Source: Phaeodactylibacter sp.
GTDB taxonomy: Bacteria > Bacteroidota > Bacteroidia > Chitinophagales > Saprospiraceae
Length of the DNA stretch: 64,000 nt
Assembly (NCBI RefSeq): GCF_022763345.1
Contig: NZ_JALEGS010000024.1
Location: 62,001-126,000 of the forward strand
Direction of reading: 5' to 3'
Below are positions 27,701 to 34,237 of the stretch, in pieces. The translations under genes and the position numbers were made by a program. Each line of letters opens with the position of its first letter. Positions within the stretch are counted from its first letter, which is position 1. The notes beneath the pieces are model-generated. The model saw nothing but the letters and a program-made list of their open reading frames with translations, was not told the origin of the DNA and did no database searches.

Positions 27701-30255
27701 GGAGCACCTGTCTGCGGAGGGATTGACGCTGTCTGGACAGCGATATCACTGGTATACACCACCTCGTCGACGGTACGGTATGCTGTGAGTTCAATATTGA
27801 TATTGGTTAGACCACCCGCGACGTTAGGGGTCAAAAACGCGTTACGCTCAAATGGACGCAAGGTATCAAAAGGGACACCATTTGCACTAAGCACATAGCC
27901 GTCAAAATTACTGTACTGTTGTATATATGCAGCGTCTACATCAACGCGCAATACGCCGGGTGCGGGCTGGGTTACAGCACTAATAGCCGGCATTGCTACG
28001 GCAGGATAAGTCCCTGCTACCGTAGCTGCTGCACCAACGTAAGTCGTATCCGGTACATAAAGGAAAGGAGAAACGCTGTAGGTATAATTGATGCCTGCCC
28101 CACCTTGATAGTCCCGGTAAACATAACTCTGCCCCTTCTTGAGTACCCGTTTTACAGGTAAACCATTACGACTGACAATGAAGCCGGAAAGGTTATCGTA
28201 GTTCTCCGCAGTTGCGGGAAGCGACCAGCTTAGCTGGACAGCGTTTGATTCCGGTAATGGATTAACGATGAGTGATTGGGCTAATGGTAAGCCAGGTATC
28301 AAAAGTGGTCCAGAGTCAACAGGGTTAGATTCAAGAATATCATTAGATTCTGCTGCTTTCCTAAACGCAGTTAATTCATAGGTAAAAGTCTGACCAGGAT
28401 TCGCATAGTAGTCATAGTAAATCCGGCTGGTGGTATCGAGTATAGCAATTAATTCATTATCTCTATACAGCCGAAACCCGTCAAAATTTTCCGAGTCATG
28501 ATCCCAGCTCAGCGCCATGACATTATCACTGTTCGCATCAATTCCAACTTGTCCAATCAAATTGTAGGGCGGCTCGACTACTGGCATGGTGTCGAATAGC
28601 ATTTTACTGCCAGAAACCAGCGAGTCTCCCTTAAAACCGTAGGCTACCACCCGGTATTGATAGATATAACCTGCACTTCCATCTTCATCCATCAGGGTAA
28701 ACGGTTGTGGTTGTTGATCATCCGTGAAGTCAATCAACTGGCTTTCACGAAATAACTGGAAGTGTATGGTATCTCTTAAATTGCCCGAGGTTTGATAAGC
28801 CCATTCGAAGGAAAGTTCGTCTATTCCAGCCATAGCAACGACAGTATCTATAACTATGCTGCCTTCAAGACTATTGGGGTAGGTCTCACCGGAGGTGAAA
28901 TTGAGTAACCTGCTTATTGGTTCTTCATTGCTCAATGTATCTCTTAGCCCCCGATTTGAAAAAGTAAACTGCCCCATGTTCCTGGCATTGACATCAAAAA
29001 CGCCCCTTCTGCCAAAAAACACCTGATCAAAAGCATAAAAGCCTCTGTAATCCGTATATACCGTATCCCTCAGGGTGTCAGCTTCTATTCGGACAGAATA
29101 AGTCACCGGAATATTGGCGATACCCACTGAAAGAGGAGTACGAACAAAGCCGGAAATCCGACCGATAGCATCTAAATCGATCGTGACTACGTCACGCCCT
29201 CTCGTCTGCCCCTCTTCATTCAGTAAATCAAGCTGATAAGAGCTTGGCATTCCGAAGGTAGGCGTTTGATCCGTGTAAGCGGTGACGGTACTGTCCAAAG
29301 TCGCGATAACGATTCCATCCCGCCGGACATTCAGCGCACTCGCAAAGGGACTGACATCATTCCAGGAGAGGTTGATAATACTATTGTTTTCGACCATAGC
29401 GCCAAGGCCGATATCAAATGTACTACCGTTTGTACATACCTGCTCGGGTAGTGTTTTATCCAGTTGATCGTTGAAAGTAACCAGACAATATTCATAAACC
29501 TGGCCGTTGACCAGATTGTCTGGGTTTCCAGTTACGTAGGCGTCAACAAAAGTGAATGAAGTATCTACGGTTTCTGTGCCCGGAATAGCCTCTACCAATA
29601 CACTATCAGTGCCGGTTTTACGAAATACCAATACACTGCTCGTTAACTGAGAGTTATTAGTCCAACTGAGCGTTACCTCTCCGGGAGAAGCCCCTGTCGA
29701 TGCAGTTAGGTTAGTCGGAGCCTGAAACGGTATAGTTGAACCCGAAGTAGAAATACTAGTACAAGCCATTGCGCCGCTACCCCGGATAAACAAATTCAGG
29801 GTATAATCGACAGTGCTGTCTGGACCTATGAAGTGGCGATAGCTATCGGTGAGCAGGCCATCGGCGTTATATACTATAGTGGAATAGATGCGCTCCCCCT
29901 CGGCCAGCAACTCTAAGAGCACCCCATCGGGATAGGGCATACAGCGGTTATTGACGTTCTTGAAGCATTCTTCCAGCAGTTCCCAGGATATAATGATGTA
30001 GGCATCCGAAGTGTCCGTGGCGGTAAGGAGGCTCTGCCGGTTGAGGATGGGGAAATCCGGCTGCTGTACCCCCGGCTGGGCGGTGCCGCCACAGGCATCG
30101 AGGGTCGTGTAAAACACTTGTCCCAATGTTCCGCTAAAACTTCCCCCCGCACCCGTTGCTTCCGTATGAGCTGCGTGGATGCCGTTTTGTGCGGACAAGG
30201 CAGTAACCGAGAATGCCAATAATAGACATAAATAAATATATTTGAAATAACGCAT
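18715..30255 (-). CDS. Giant T9SS-exported multidomain protein (3846 aa), paralogue of the 4158-aa protein
   Basis: Signal peptide at residues 1-22 (YIYLCLLLAFSVTALSAQ). A segment GGSFSGTLGQVFYTT...GVQQPDFPI follows, of a type common just after the signal peptide in Bacteroidota T9SS cargo. Then come FN3-like domains, carboxypeptidase-regulatory-like domains near 368, 1608 and 1705, the same unclassified central region (FVGPDADVMVGIG near 2158, CPPEVGAI near 2530), WxVDP modules near 3057-3170 and 3398-3507, SprB, Ig, PKD (~3682-3742) and a T9SS sorting tail (~3768-3846). Long identical blocks with the next gene, such as DPGHTPYFQLLGGRSSCPPE, show a tandem duplication. The FG-GAP propeller is missing and a short linker takes its place. 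The start at 30255 gives the signal peptide; a conserved ACTCATGA 8 bp upstream is out of frame. Surface localisation is well supported, but the function is unknown. Confidence 0.88.
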   Translation of the reverse strand: MRYFKYIYLCLLLAFSVTALSAQNGIHAAHTEATGAGGSFSGTLGQVFYTTLDACGGTAQPGVQQPDFPILNRQSLLTATDTSDAYIIISWELLEECFKNVNNRCMPYPDGVLLELLAEGERIYSTIVYNADGLLTDSYRHFIGPDSTVDYTLNLFIRGSGAMACTSISTSGSTIPFQAPTNLTASTGASPGEVTLSWTNNSQLTSSVLVFRKTGTDSVLVEAIPGTETVDTSFTFVDAYVTGNPDNLVNGQVYEYCLVTFNDQLDKTLPEQVCTNGSTFDIGLGAMVENNSIINLSWNDVSPFASALNVRRDGIVIATLDSTVTAYTDQTPTFGMPSSYQLDLLNEEGQTRGRDVVTIDLDAIGRISGFVRTPLSVGIANIPVTYSVRIEADTLRDTVYTDYRGFYAFDQVFFGRRGVFDVNARNMGQFTFSNRGLRDTLSNEEPISRLLNFTSGETYPNSLEGSIVIDTVVAMAGIDELSFEWAYQTSGNLRDTIHFQLFRESQLIDFTDDQQPQPFTLMDEDGSAGYIYQYRVVAYGFKGDSLVSGSKMLFDTMPVVEPPYNLIGQVGIDANSDNVMALSWDHDSENFDGFRLYRDNELIAILDTTSRIYYDYYANPGQTFTYELTAFRKAAESNDILESNPVDSGPLLIPGLPLAQSLIVNPLPESNAVQLSWSLPATAENYDNLSGFIVSRNGLPVKRVLKKGQSYVYRDYQGGAGINYTYSVSPFLYVPDTTYVGAAATVAGTYPAVAMPAISAVTQPAPGVLRVDVDAAYIQQYSNFDGYVLSANGVPFDTLRPFERNAFLTPNVAGGLTNINIELTAYRTVDEVVYTSDIAVQTASIPPQTGAPLDSIEYFTASRDIPMHVGLKWEFPDFIFATFSVYRDGVLLDTLPFTARNYYDYEATPGQKHLYTLTAEYEGNTSPVVAASGIRRGTDFLQGQLLAKRYTTDRNGVSVSLVDVSTNAFLQGTTTDSSGYFRFIRLHELVGSGDWEIIVDDIGAGHELVANSQSGLNASVRTVLFRDDFLPAVSPPLPYEDSIAIVTAFQLHPFEEEQAVVASWSFTEGQATGGVLDRGLSEIAAINSGGRQFFVDTLGVNSTTYPYLVGPYVLEDGSRIPEADKRTVFRNLEYPKLPAVECLSALPNLNYLDNSITLQWSHFNDKVSYYEIRRNGLPIASVSRGDSLWYVDTQGKPDQTYIYEVRAVRVNNTGVSNSDFRSLEVVFPTVARPAPFTAVAVPDSNAVRLDWSYNGDAVSAFRVFRNGVPLADVPANERNYWDYDGIPFSEPTYSIVALLSREDMLFQSRPSEAEIEYPPLLSPSAVLAMPNTNLGLTEISFNYRAQGVSQFVVYRSIGGNRTELGSIPYTHDGTVQSFTFSDKSGVKDGAYSYEVVATDRRGGILFESAPGLSGLAVYPPPPPVDAFFATTDRPNWVDLDWAQDLNVNVDGFRIERTFNSFQDTFFVFNPGKRSYRDVFFPFPNLPNTNMQYVIRSYRNIEGATYYSIPRNINGRVANTRDNTDLSEVIATKGTFANRTRISWEYNGDIAEIDNFLVYRDDERIATLGADDRFYNDSDGVPGREYVYIVSAVVNGDEDSGLSDIGFTRGNGQLEGEVLTLQGNAPVQGAQLIVQGIVDGEQFTYEASSDENGQFVIPGIYVGEEPVNYSLSAAFMDHSFVEPVQTFTLSPQNATRSNIFFFDKTAYAVAGRVSYAGTDCSIDSITVRARHILSTGGVVEETTTTDLEGNYGLILNPYLEGLARIEVTVDSIFLRNEGMPEQAAILHRFENPVRQISMSPVPQFTEVNFQDVLTYDVEINLRNVCGFAASSNGRFDIEVSTRDGCFKRIEQTGLNGKVAMQLPALDGLVARVVGAAPLSLENNLIVNYLEYRPAGLALEAFHIEKTQFQDGNLVQQAADTVLERTLVYHKPATISLASEFGTRPSCNPDLPRLLDQNSSYTIRFDVTEIHQGVLCDVTEGYIIINNAAAKENSRDTLFYLPETGDFEQHSFVGGAPNLVSPFRKGINLQYFSDIGDLLAQRTIPVVVRGAAPLPGSDIIVDVEDEEGQVKMPIYILRDPPGDGSFSSIEEGQTFTKSLTDVFSFRGGAGVETDLTLALFGVGAYLDIEQRVGRGTNEENTFELEFTAKQTISTSSTSDFVGPDADVMVGIGVAIQYGLIDEIRFDEETCSLVKVQSFNISPNEIKTDWNYTVGQIKQIANERRSQADSVRAGSLEIQVGGNVLPAAEAVERLITEALNWERILEYHRVESVPFYQFCAEEYDANQLWSEVQFYNLEDEYKQGLGVFGQEVEFSNAEAPSDYNDRVTRADEARRVFCADPAIGSYNAQDSFILSSDIREVIFTTDLAAKYENAVRAVDYLLDSLYLNTDEVLTRIEQAPAASFIPEVENTTFSAGVDIEKSKSISQTTSSKFAQRGFFTLSLSIGNILGTEANVGFGLVVKSVDVENKLGLGIDLEFEWGKDFYSSSETESTISYTFSDDDPGDQFSITAIQARDPGHTPYFQLLGGRSSCPPEVGAIQRDRFDISLYDPETQSTFDFQELRALNPDQPATFYVQLTNLNPFGEQRDFFVYHEGESNENGAALRLNGGIIGGGNQSGQTLTFINANQPVILPLTLTRSLNNYQFDSIYVVLRPSCTDGDLFLLGERDTVTISAFFDTPCSDISIASPGNDWLITRRNPFQADSREAIVVEVGDYDSENPNLDEIYLEYRRIGDGSGWEIIPFTELDPRYIVNQDSLIQYDMENFGPGESPRFFFSWDITELYQKYPDGIYEVRAVAACGTDGVVQSNIIRGQIRRQTGEAFALFEPSDLVWQTGDEISIKVNRELDCATLDEASFLVVNELTQDTVPGTFGCDPAENKLVFLPLAPSSLFETLEPFDDQLLTIKVSGLVDEFGNPFPLLRDAQGVVQETLDANGNTVPARDTFKWDFRVVARDILVQDTFLETTIYQDSEGILSTVLFNTNQGAGATIGFSIPELVGLPWLQATPPNGIISTSDGTPVRFNIDGSLLPVGDTTVVLSVVSNSNLANAGVDNIRIKVNVLARPPYWEVDPSQYSNSMQVVVNYQYTQPPGNNPSRDTMDIVSAWIGNEIRGVARIASTQTGQYAAFMLVYGNPEDIGKPLEFRAWDADPGEEYNAYPIDSLFFDETMLIGSFSDPELLFVNRDRDRARYIPVNGEGDGGGGLTWLSFNSQETDMTVGEQLRELKFLQDGDIIKTEETSAGYVEGVGWISTNGLDSIDVEEGYILFLGNLDDTIRVTGRDATFGPILLEQGWNLIGYPLQDTVGINDAFTLLNVEDGDRMQTVPQDPAALNLPPNMIAEYNETLTQWLFAPGMEVMRPNFAYQVLVGNPAATMLYNGYEVPLSPEPVSDGFGYNPSVFTPADPSTWSVDPSAYPASMVITSTLQFGGEMSLDEGDRVAAYVNGECRGVAPVSFVSALNAYRAPLFVYGAQAGETVEFLMYDASTDRVHLAAQQLSFQPNGIEGSFVEPFVFEAQSMSAAYAQSSTYCAADANGTLGITMVSGLQPPYSYEWNTGAQTASLEGLTAGDYTVTITGANGLFFTDTVTLENLEVEIPAPQVEWSADNPVCRGTDVVLYAQAPNQEASVRWETADGSVLQETPALMIEGIQAAYTAYAKTLYRGCESEPLEATVQVYQPDASFTVEPAVEVTTETEVQFSPAEATGAFAWDFGDGQSSSLVSPQYQYDLPGHYQAILSRTDLAGCTGQGLYDLWVNAATQVLELPEGELRLQATPNPFGQQIDIQLNLPYSGQYTLELLSISGQVLERRQEVWQAGEQTIRLLPDLADGTYLIRLESSQGQSLALPVVKQTPRP

Positions 30256-30356
30256 GGCGTCATGAGTTTAGGTCGTCTGAAAAATAGAAAACGACAGAAG
30301 TTGCTCAAATTCTAACTGAAGCTAATTCCCTAGTGCCGGTGAACTTCTGAATACCA

Positions 30357-31460
30357 CTATTCGGCTTTGATAATGTAATTAATGGTCAGATAAGGTTGCA
30401 GATTGTTATGGGGCATACCTTCCCCTACAGAAGAAGTCGTAAAGCTATGGGTGTGGTCTCCTTCTAGGTCTGTTTCAACATTGAGCACACCTGCATCTCC
30501 ACCTCCTGAATCAATTTCATCAGTTGAGCCTCCTGCACCATCCCCCATCTTGACACTTACGTAGAAAGGAGGGTCTAATGCAGGATTTAGATTAGTAACT
30601 ACATCATGTCCATGTTCTCCATCAGGATCTGTTGTACCATTGTGATTATGGCTGGGAATTTCGCTTAAATCCAGGGTATGCGTCCGTTCACCTCCGAATT
30701 CCCCGAGGTTATCAAATTCAACCTGATTGACATTGTAGCCAACCGGGACTCGCCCTTGAAGGTTGGGCACCCTGAAACGGCCTGGCTCAGCGCCATAAGT
30801 TGTGTTGATCAAATTAAATAAAGCCGGGTATTCGTTGACATCATAGGAAGTGCCGTCACAAAGCAGCCACCCGCTTGGAACACTTCCGGCATTACCAGCA
30901 TAAGGGAGTATAGTACCTAGCGGTACGGTTAGGCTTGCTGCTCCTGAGGCAGCAAGTGTACTTGCCTCATCTGCTACAGCGGCTGACGCTGCCCGACCTG
31001 CATTTTTAGCATAAAGCGCATAAGGGACGCTAAGCAGTTGCGTGGTTCCTGTAATGGTATAATTCGTTCCTCCCATCGGGTCTATCGCCTGTTCAATGAA
31101 AAAAGGCCCCATCTCCCAATTTATAGCGGACAAGCTACCATTTACATTCGTTCCTGTTCCTATTTCAATGCTAAAGAGACCAGCATCGTTAGTTACCGGA
31201 GTGTGCGTTTCGCGGAACAGGTTTGAACCGGAGGTTGATCCCTGCAGGATGGTAATTTGAACGCCAAGGGTAGTATTGGTAATTGGGTTGTTGCTCAGGT
31301 CCCGTACCACCCCCTGATAGCTAAAACGATCAGGTGCCTGAGCAGTACTGGTTTGGACCAGGGAAAAAAATGCAATCATGCTGAGCAGAAACCCTTTAAA
31401 AAGGAAAGTAGGCTGAGGAACCAGTGCTTTGCACCAGTCAATGGGGTTTAGGTAATTCAT
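30357..31460 (-). CDS. Secreted phage-tail-collar-domain protein
   Basis: Residues 1-40 form a long signal peptide (cleavage near TSTA-QA). Residues 41-152 match the N-terminal domain common in secreted Bacteroidota proteins (FSYQGVVRD, TNDAGLFSIEIG, QLLSVPYALYAK). An Ala-rich linker spans 153-178 and a tail-collar fold about 180-243 (GTILPYAG, PSGWLLCDG, FRVPNLQGRVPVGYN). His-rich loops (PSHNHNG, GDHTHSF) and the typical ending NNLQPYLTINYIIKAE follow. No phage genes are nearby, so this is a chromosomal member of the microcystin-dependent/tail-collar-like group and not prophage debris. It precedes the giant paralogue by 101 bp on the same strand and may be co-transcribed with it. A role as a surface or assembly component of the giant-protein system is inference. 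An internal Met28 is a weaker start because it shortens the signal sequence's basic region. Confidence 0.82.
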   Translation of the reverse strand: MNYLNPIDWCKALVPQPTFLFKGFLLSMIAFFSLVQTSTAQAPDRFSYQGVVRDLSNNPITNTTLGVQITILQGSTSGSNLFRETHTPVTNDAGLFSIEIGTGTNVNGSLSAINWEMGPFFIEQAIDPMGGTNYTITGTTQLLSVPYALYAKNAGRAASAAVADEASTLAASGAASLTVPLGTILPYAGNAGSVPSGWLLCDGTSYDVNEYPALFNLINTTYGAEPGRFRVPNLQGRVPVGYNVNQVEFDNLGEFGGERTHTLDLSEIPSHNHNGTTDPDGEHGHDVVTNLNPALDPPFYVSVKMGDGAGGSTDEIDSGGGDAGVLNVETDLEGDHTHSFTTSSVGEGMPHNNLQPYLTINYIIKAE

Positions 31461-31518
31461 GAGTTATGATTATTTATGATTTGCTAGGCCAAATTACAAT
31501 AGCTTCTTTCACGAAGGT

Positions 31519-31554
31519 CGCACGAATCATTCAATAATTCGTACAAATCATGCA
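31519..31554 (-). promoter_or_regulatory. Candidate AraC-type operator: 15-bp direct repeat, 21-bp period
   Basis: CGCACGAATCATTCA (31519-31533) and CGTACAAATCATGCA (31540-31554) match at 12 of 15 positions and are exactly 21 bp apart, two helical turns, as in classical AraC half-site pairs. They lie 59-94 bp upstream of the tail-collar ATG and overlap the end of the AraC-family gene. A 6-bp inverted repeat (ACGAAT/ATTCGT, 31522-31542) is embedded. A near -7 box (TAATTTG, one spacer base short of TAnnTTTG) follows at about 31490-31497. Binding by the adjacent regulator is inference. Confidence 0.45.
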
Positions 31555-32369
31555 GAAGCCGTATTGTTTTTTCGGAATTGCCCGGGAGTCATTCCATAAA
31601 ATTGCTTGAAAGTCCTGGCAAGGTAGGTTGAACTCGAAAAACCACAGGTGTAGGCAATCTCCGTAATATTCAGCTCACTTCTGGTTAGCAATATTGCGGC
31701 CTGCTGCGACCGGTACGCTGCAATAAGCCGGTTTGGAGATAGATTGTAAACCTCCCGAACCTTCCGGTATAGCGTGGAGTGGCTTAGTTTCATATTCTGT
31801 GATAAATCCTGAATACCGAATGAAGGCTGTTCTTTAAACAGATAGCCCAGGGCGGCTAACAGTTCTTTCTTAAAATCCGCATCCTGCTCTTTTTCGGCTC
31901 CTTGTTTTGACACCCAGGACAATACGTTTTCAATAGCTATAATCAACTCTGTTTCTTCCGGTGAGTGGCCAACTAAACTGATAACCCCTCCTGCCCTGGC
32001 TAGTACCCGCTCATCTGCATCAGCCTCCAATTCATATCCAATAATTGGCGTTTGCGACCCTGTCTGTGATTTTACTTTTTTCAAATAGTCCAGAGCTGCC
32101 CGCCCCACCAAAACGATAACATCATGCTTTACACTTTGACGCGGCATACCTGAGATAGCCAACTCCCAGATTGTTATTTCGAAAAAATCTGGCATATGCG
32201 CTTCTACCTGCTCCAGCTTTGACTGGTCTGCCCCTGCCAGCAGTATTTTAAACTTGGTCTTCTTTGATCGGCTATTGAATGCCTCCTTTATGTTGTCTAC
32301 GTTTTTCATATGCTTTGCTTTATACAGAGCAAGAGCAAGTAGTGGATTGAGCCGTAGATTTTTGACCAT
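31548..32369 (-). CDS. AraC-family transcriptional regulator with receiver-like N-terminal domain
   Basis: Residues ~165-270 are a two-helix-turn-helix AraC domain (FGIQDLSQNMKLSHSTLYRKV, then ELNITEIAYTCGFSSSTYLARTFKQFYGMTPGQFRK). Residues ~40-150 look like a response-regulator-type alpha/beta domain (KILLAGADQSKL, HDVIVLVG), but I see no clear acidic pocket and phosphoacceptor set, so phosphorylation is doubtful. The first ATG gives 273 residues. Met21 (MKNVDNIKEAF) is a plausible alternative because residues 1-20 look atypical. The gene lies 87 bp upstream of the tail-collar gene on the same strand, and a direct repeat between them could be its binding site. It is the only regulator near the giant surface-protein genes and a good candidate to control them. 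Confidence 0.85.
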   Translation of the reverse strand: MVKNLRLNPLLALALYKAKHMKNVDNIKEAFNSRSKKTKFKILLAGADQSKLEQVEAHMPDFFEITIWELAISGMPRQSVKHDVIVLVGRAALDYLKKVKSQTGSQTPIIGYELEADADERVLARAGGVISLVGHSPEETELIIAIENVLSWVSKQGAEKEQDADFKKELLAALGYLFKEQPSFGIQDLSQNMKLSHSTLYRKVREVYNLSPNRLIAAYRSQQAAILLTRSELNITEIAYTCGFSSSTYLARTFKQFYGMTPGQFRKNNTASA

Positions 32370-32791
32370 TAAAGACCACGCACCAGAACAAGCTTAAGCG
32401 TGGAAATACTATCAAATAATTCGGTCTAGTCGCACTAGTACCAACCATGCAAAGCCTCAAGGGCCAAACATATCAATTGTTAAACCAACAGGTAATTTGC
32501 AATGTAGAACTTGAAGGTGAAAGAGGGAATATAGTCAACATGCTGCCACGGCTGAAACACCATAGCAAAGTTAATAGCTCATTGGTTTTCTAAAGATACC
32601 GAATGAAATCCATCTTACAAAACAGCCACTTTGAAAAGAAGGTTGATTAAGTAGTATTGCGAACCCTTTCCTTTGCTTTGTACCGTTTCAAATGTAAACC
32701 CAAAGGGTAAAGATTCCGAGAGGAATTCAGTAAACCAGCGGTATACACTCAGGGAAGGGGGCTATTTTCTCAGGGGATGGAAAACAGGCTG
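32370..32791. other. 422-bp region without a gene between the AraC regulator and rimO
   Basis: I see no coding frame of note. It contains a TAnnTTTG match (TATGTTTG, 32465-32472, minus strand) that could serve the AraC gene with a leader of about 90 bases, and a short CCCTTT/AAAGGG inverted repeat around 32664-32706. No clear rimO terminator is visible. Confidence 0.4.
32465..32472 (-). promoter_or_regulatory. Candidate -7 box (TATGTTTG) for the AraC-family gene
   Basis: An exact TAnnTTTG on the minus strand 96 bp upstream of the start. No well-spaced -33 TTG is seen. It is the only match in the intergenic region in the right orientation. Confidence 0.3.
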
Positions 32792-34105
32792 TTATCCCAC
32801 CACCTCCCCAAATAAATCATAATCCGTAGCCTCCGTAATGCGAACTTCCGCAAAATCACCCACCCGCACATAATGCTCGGCGGCTTTCACCAGGACTTCG
32901 TTGTCGACCTCGGGGCTGTCGCCCTCGGTACGGCCGACGAAAAACTCGCCTTCCTTACGGTCGAAGAGGACTTTCAGGGTCTGCCCTACTTTCTCCTGGT
33001 TTTTGGCTTCGGAAATGGATTGTTGGATTTCCATGATGCGGCTGGCACGCTCGGCTTTGACCTCGGCGGGCACATCATCTTCGTACTCGTGAGCGATAGT
33101 GCCTTCTTCGTGAGAATACTGGAAAACGCCGAGGCGGTCGAACCGCATTTCTTCCACGAAGTTGCAGAGGTCCTGGAATTCTTCTTCAGTCTCACCGGGG
33201 AAGCCGACAAGAAGGGTGGTGCGCAGGGTCAGGCCAGGTACTTTCTCACGGGCAGTGCGGACCAGCTCCACGGTTTCCTCCCGGGTAATTTGCCGGCGCA
33301 TGCGGTCGAGCACGGCGTTATTGGCGTGCTGTAACGGCATATCAAGGTAGTTGCAGACCTCGGGGCGCTCTGCCATTACATCGAAAATCTCAGTTGGGAA
33401 TTTGCTGGGGTAAGCATAGTGCAGACGGATCCACTCAATGCCTTCCACATCAGCCAGGGCATGGAGCAAACGGGGCAGCTCGCGTTTTTTGTAGATATCC
33501 AGCCCGTAGTAGGTCAGCTCCTGAGCAATGAGCATCAATTCCTTGACGCCAAAACGGGCAAGGTTTTTGGCTTCCTCCACCAGTGCCTCGATAGGCCGGG
33601 ACACATGCTTGCCGCGCATCAGGGGGATGGCACAAAAAGCGCAGGTCCGGTTGCAGCCTTCAGATATTTTCAGGTAAGCATAGTGCTGAGGCGTAGTGGT
33701 GATGCGCTCCCCGATCAACTCATGTTTGTAGTCAGCATTGAGTTTGGCCAAGAGGCCAGGCAGCTCCAGGGTGCCAAAGTAGGCATCCACTTCGGGGATT
33801 TCCTGCTCCAGGTCGTCTTTGTAGCGCTGAGAAAGGCAACCGGTAACATAGAGCTTGTCAATGCCGCCCTGCTTTTTGATCTCCGCATAATCCAGAATGG
33901 TATTGACAGACTCCTCCTTGGCCAGGTCGATGAAGCCGCAGGTGTTCACGATGACCACGTTAGCGTCCTCTTCATTGCTGTCGTGCACCACCTCGTAGTC
34001 ATTGCCCCGCAACTGAGTGATGATATTCTCAGAATCCACCAGGTTTTTGGAGCAGCCCAGGGTAATGACGTTGACTTTATCTTGCTTTAAGGTCTTGGTT
34101 TTCAT
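32792..34105 (-). CDS. rimO: Ribosomal protein S12 methylthiotransferase RimO
   Basis: A radical-SAM methylthiotransferase that methylthiolates a conserved Asp of ribosomal protein S12. The N-terminal domain has cysteines 18, 56 and 90 (LGCSKN, NTCGF, TGCLSQ) for one [4Fe-4S] cluster. The radical-SAM motif CNRTCAFC (C151, C155, C158) binds the second. A TRAM domain closes the C-terminus (~375-437). The LGCSKN and CNRTCAFC forms point to RimO and not MiaB. The frame extends upstream to 34192, but 437 residues from the ATG at 34105 is the family's usual length. A -7 box (TATCTTTG) at 34129-34136 would put the longer start upstream of the transcript. Probably transcribed alone. Confidence 0.95.
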   Translation of the reverse strand: MKTKTLKQDKVNVITLGCSKNLVDSENIITQLRGNDYEVVHDSNEEDANVVIVNTCGFIDLAKEESVNTILDYAEIKKQGGIDKLYVTGCLSQRYKDDLEQEIPEVDAYFGTLELPGLLAKLNADYKHELIGERITTTPQHYAYLKISEGCNRTCAFCAIPLMRGKHVSRPIEALVEEAKNLARFGVKELMLIAQELTYYGLDIYKKRELPRLLHALADVEGIEWIRLHYAYPSKFPTEIFDVMAERPEVCNYLDMPLQHANNAVLDRMRRQITREETVELVRTAREKVPGLTLRTTLLVGFPGETEEEFQDLCNFVEEMRFDRLGVFQYSHEEGTIAHEYEDDVPAEVKAERASRIMEIQQSISEAKNQEKVGQTLKVLFDRKEGEFFVGRTEGDSPEVDNEVLVKAAEHYVRVGDFAEVRITEATDYDLFGEVVG

Positions 34106-34128
34106 CGCGATACATCCATTTAAGCGCG

Positions 34129-34136
34129 CAAAGATA
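34129..34136 (-). promoter_or_regulatory. rimO promoter -7 box (TATCTTTG)
   Basis: An exact TAnnTTTG on the minus strand, with a TTG (plus-strand CAA at 34157-34159) 20 bases upstream in the -33 position. The predicted transcription start near 34122 leaves a leader of about 17 bases and fixes the rimO start at 34105. Confidence 0.6.
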
Positions 34137-34170
34137 CATTGATCTGCGCGATTCTTCAACCTTCGGAGGG

Positions 34171-34210
34171 CAAAAAGAATAGGCTGGAGCAAATCATGTT
34201 GCCCCAGCCT
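34171..34210 (-). terminator. Rho-independent terminator of the 5'-nucleotidase-like gene
   Basis: The stem AGGCTGG/CCAGCCT (34181-34187 with 34204-34210) continues after a small bulge as GCAA/TTGC around a six-base loop. On the minus strand it is followed by ATTCTTTTTG. It lies 28 bp after the gene's stop. Confidence 0.7.
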
Positions 34211-34237
34211 GAACCCTGGCCAATGGTTAGCGTTTAC

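Noticed and set aside
30357..31460. Prophage remnant
   Set aside because: No other phage genes nearby, and the protein has a signal peptide and a Bacteroidota surface N-domain.
33419..34090. 223-codon plus-strand frame
   Set aside because: Antisense to rimO, which has all iron-sulfur cysteines.
34106..34192. N-terminal extension of rimO
   Set aside because: Not conserved-looking, and a -7 box at 34129-34136 would lie inside it.
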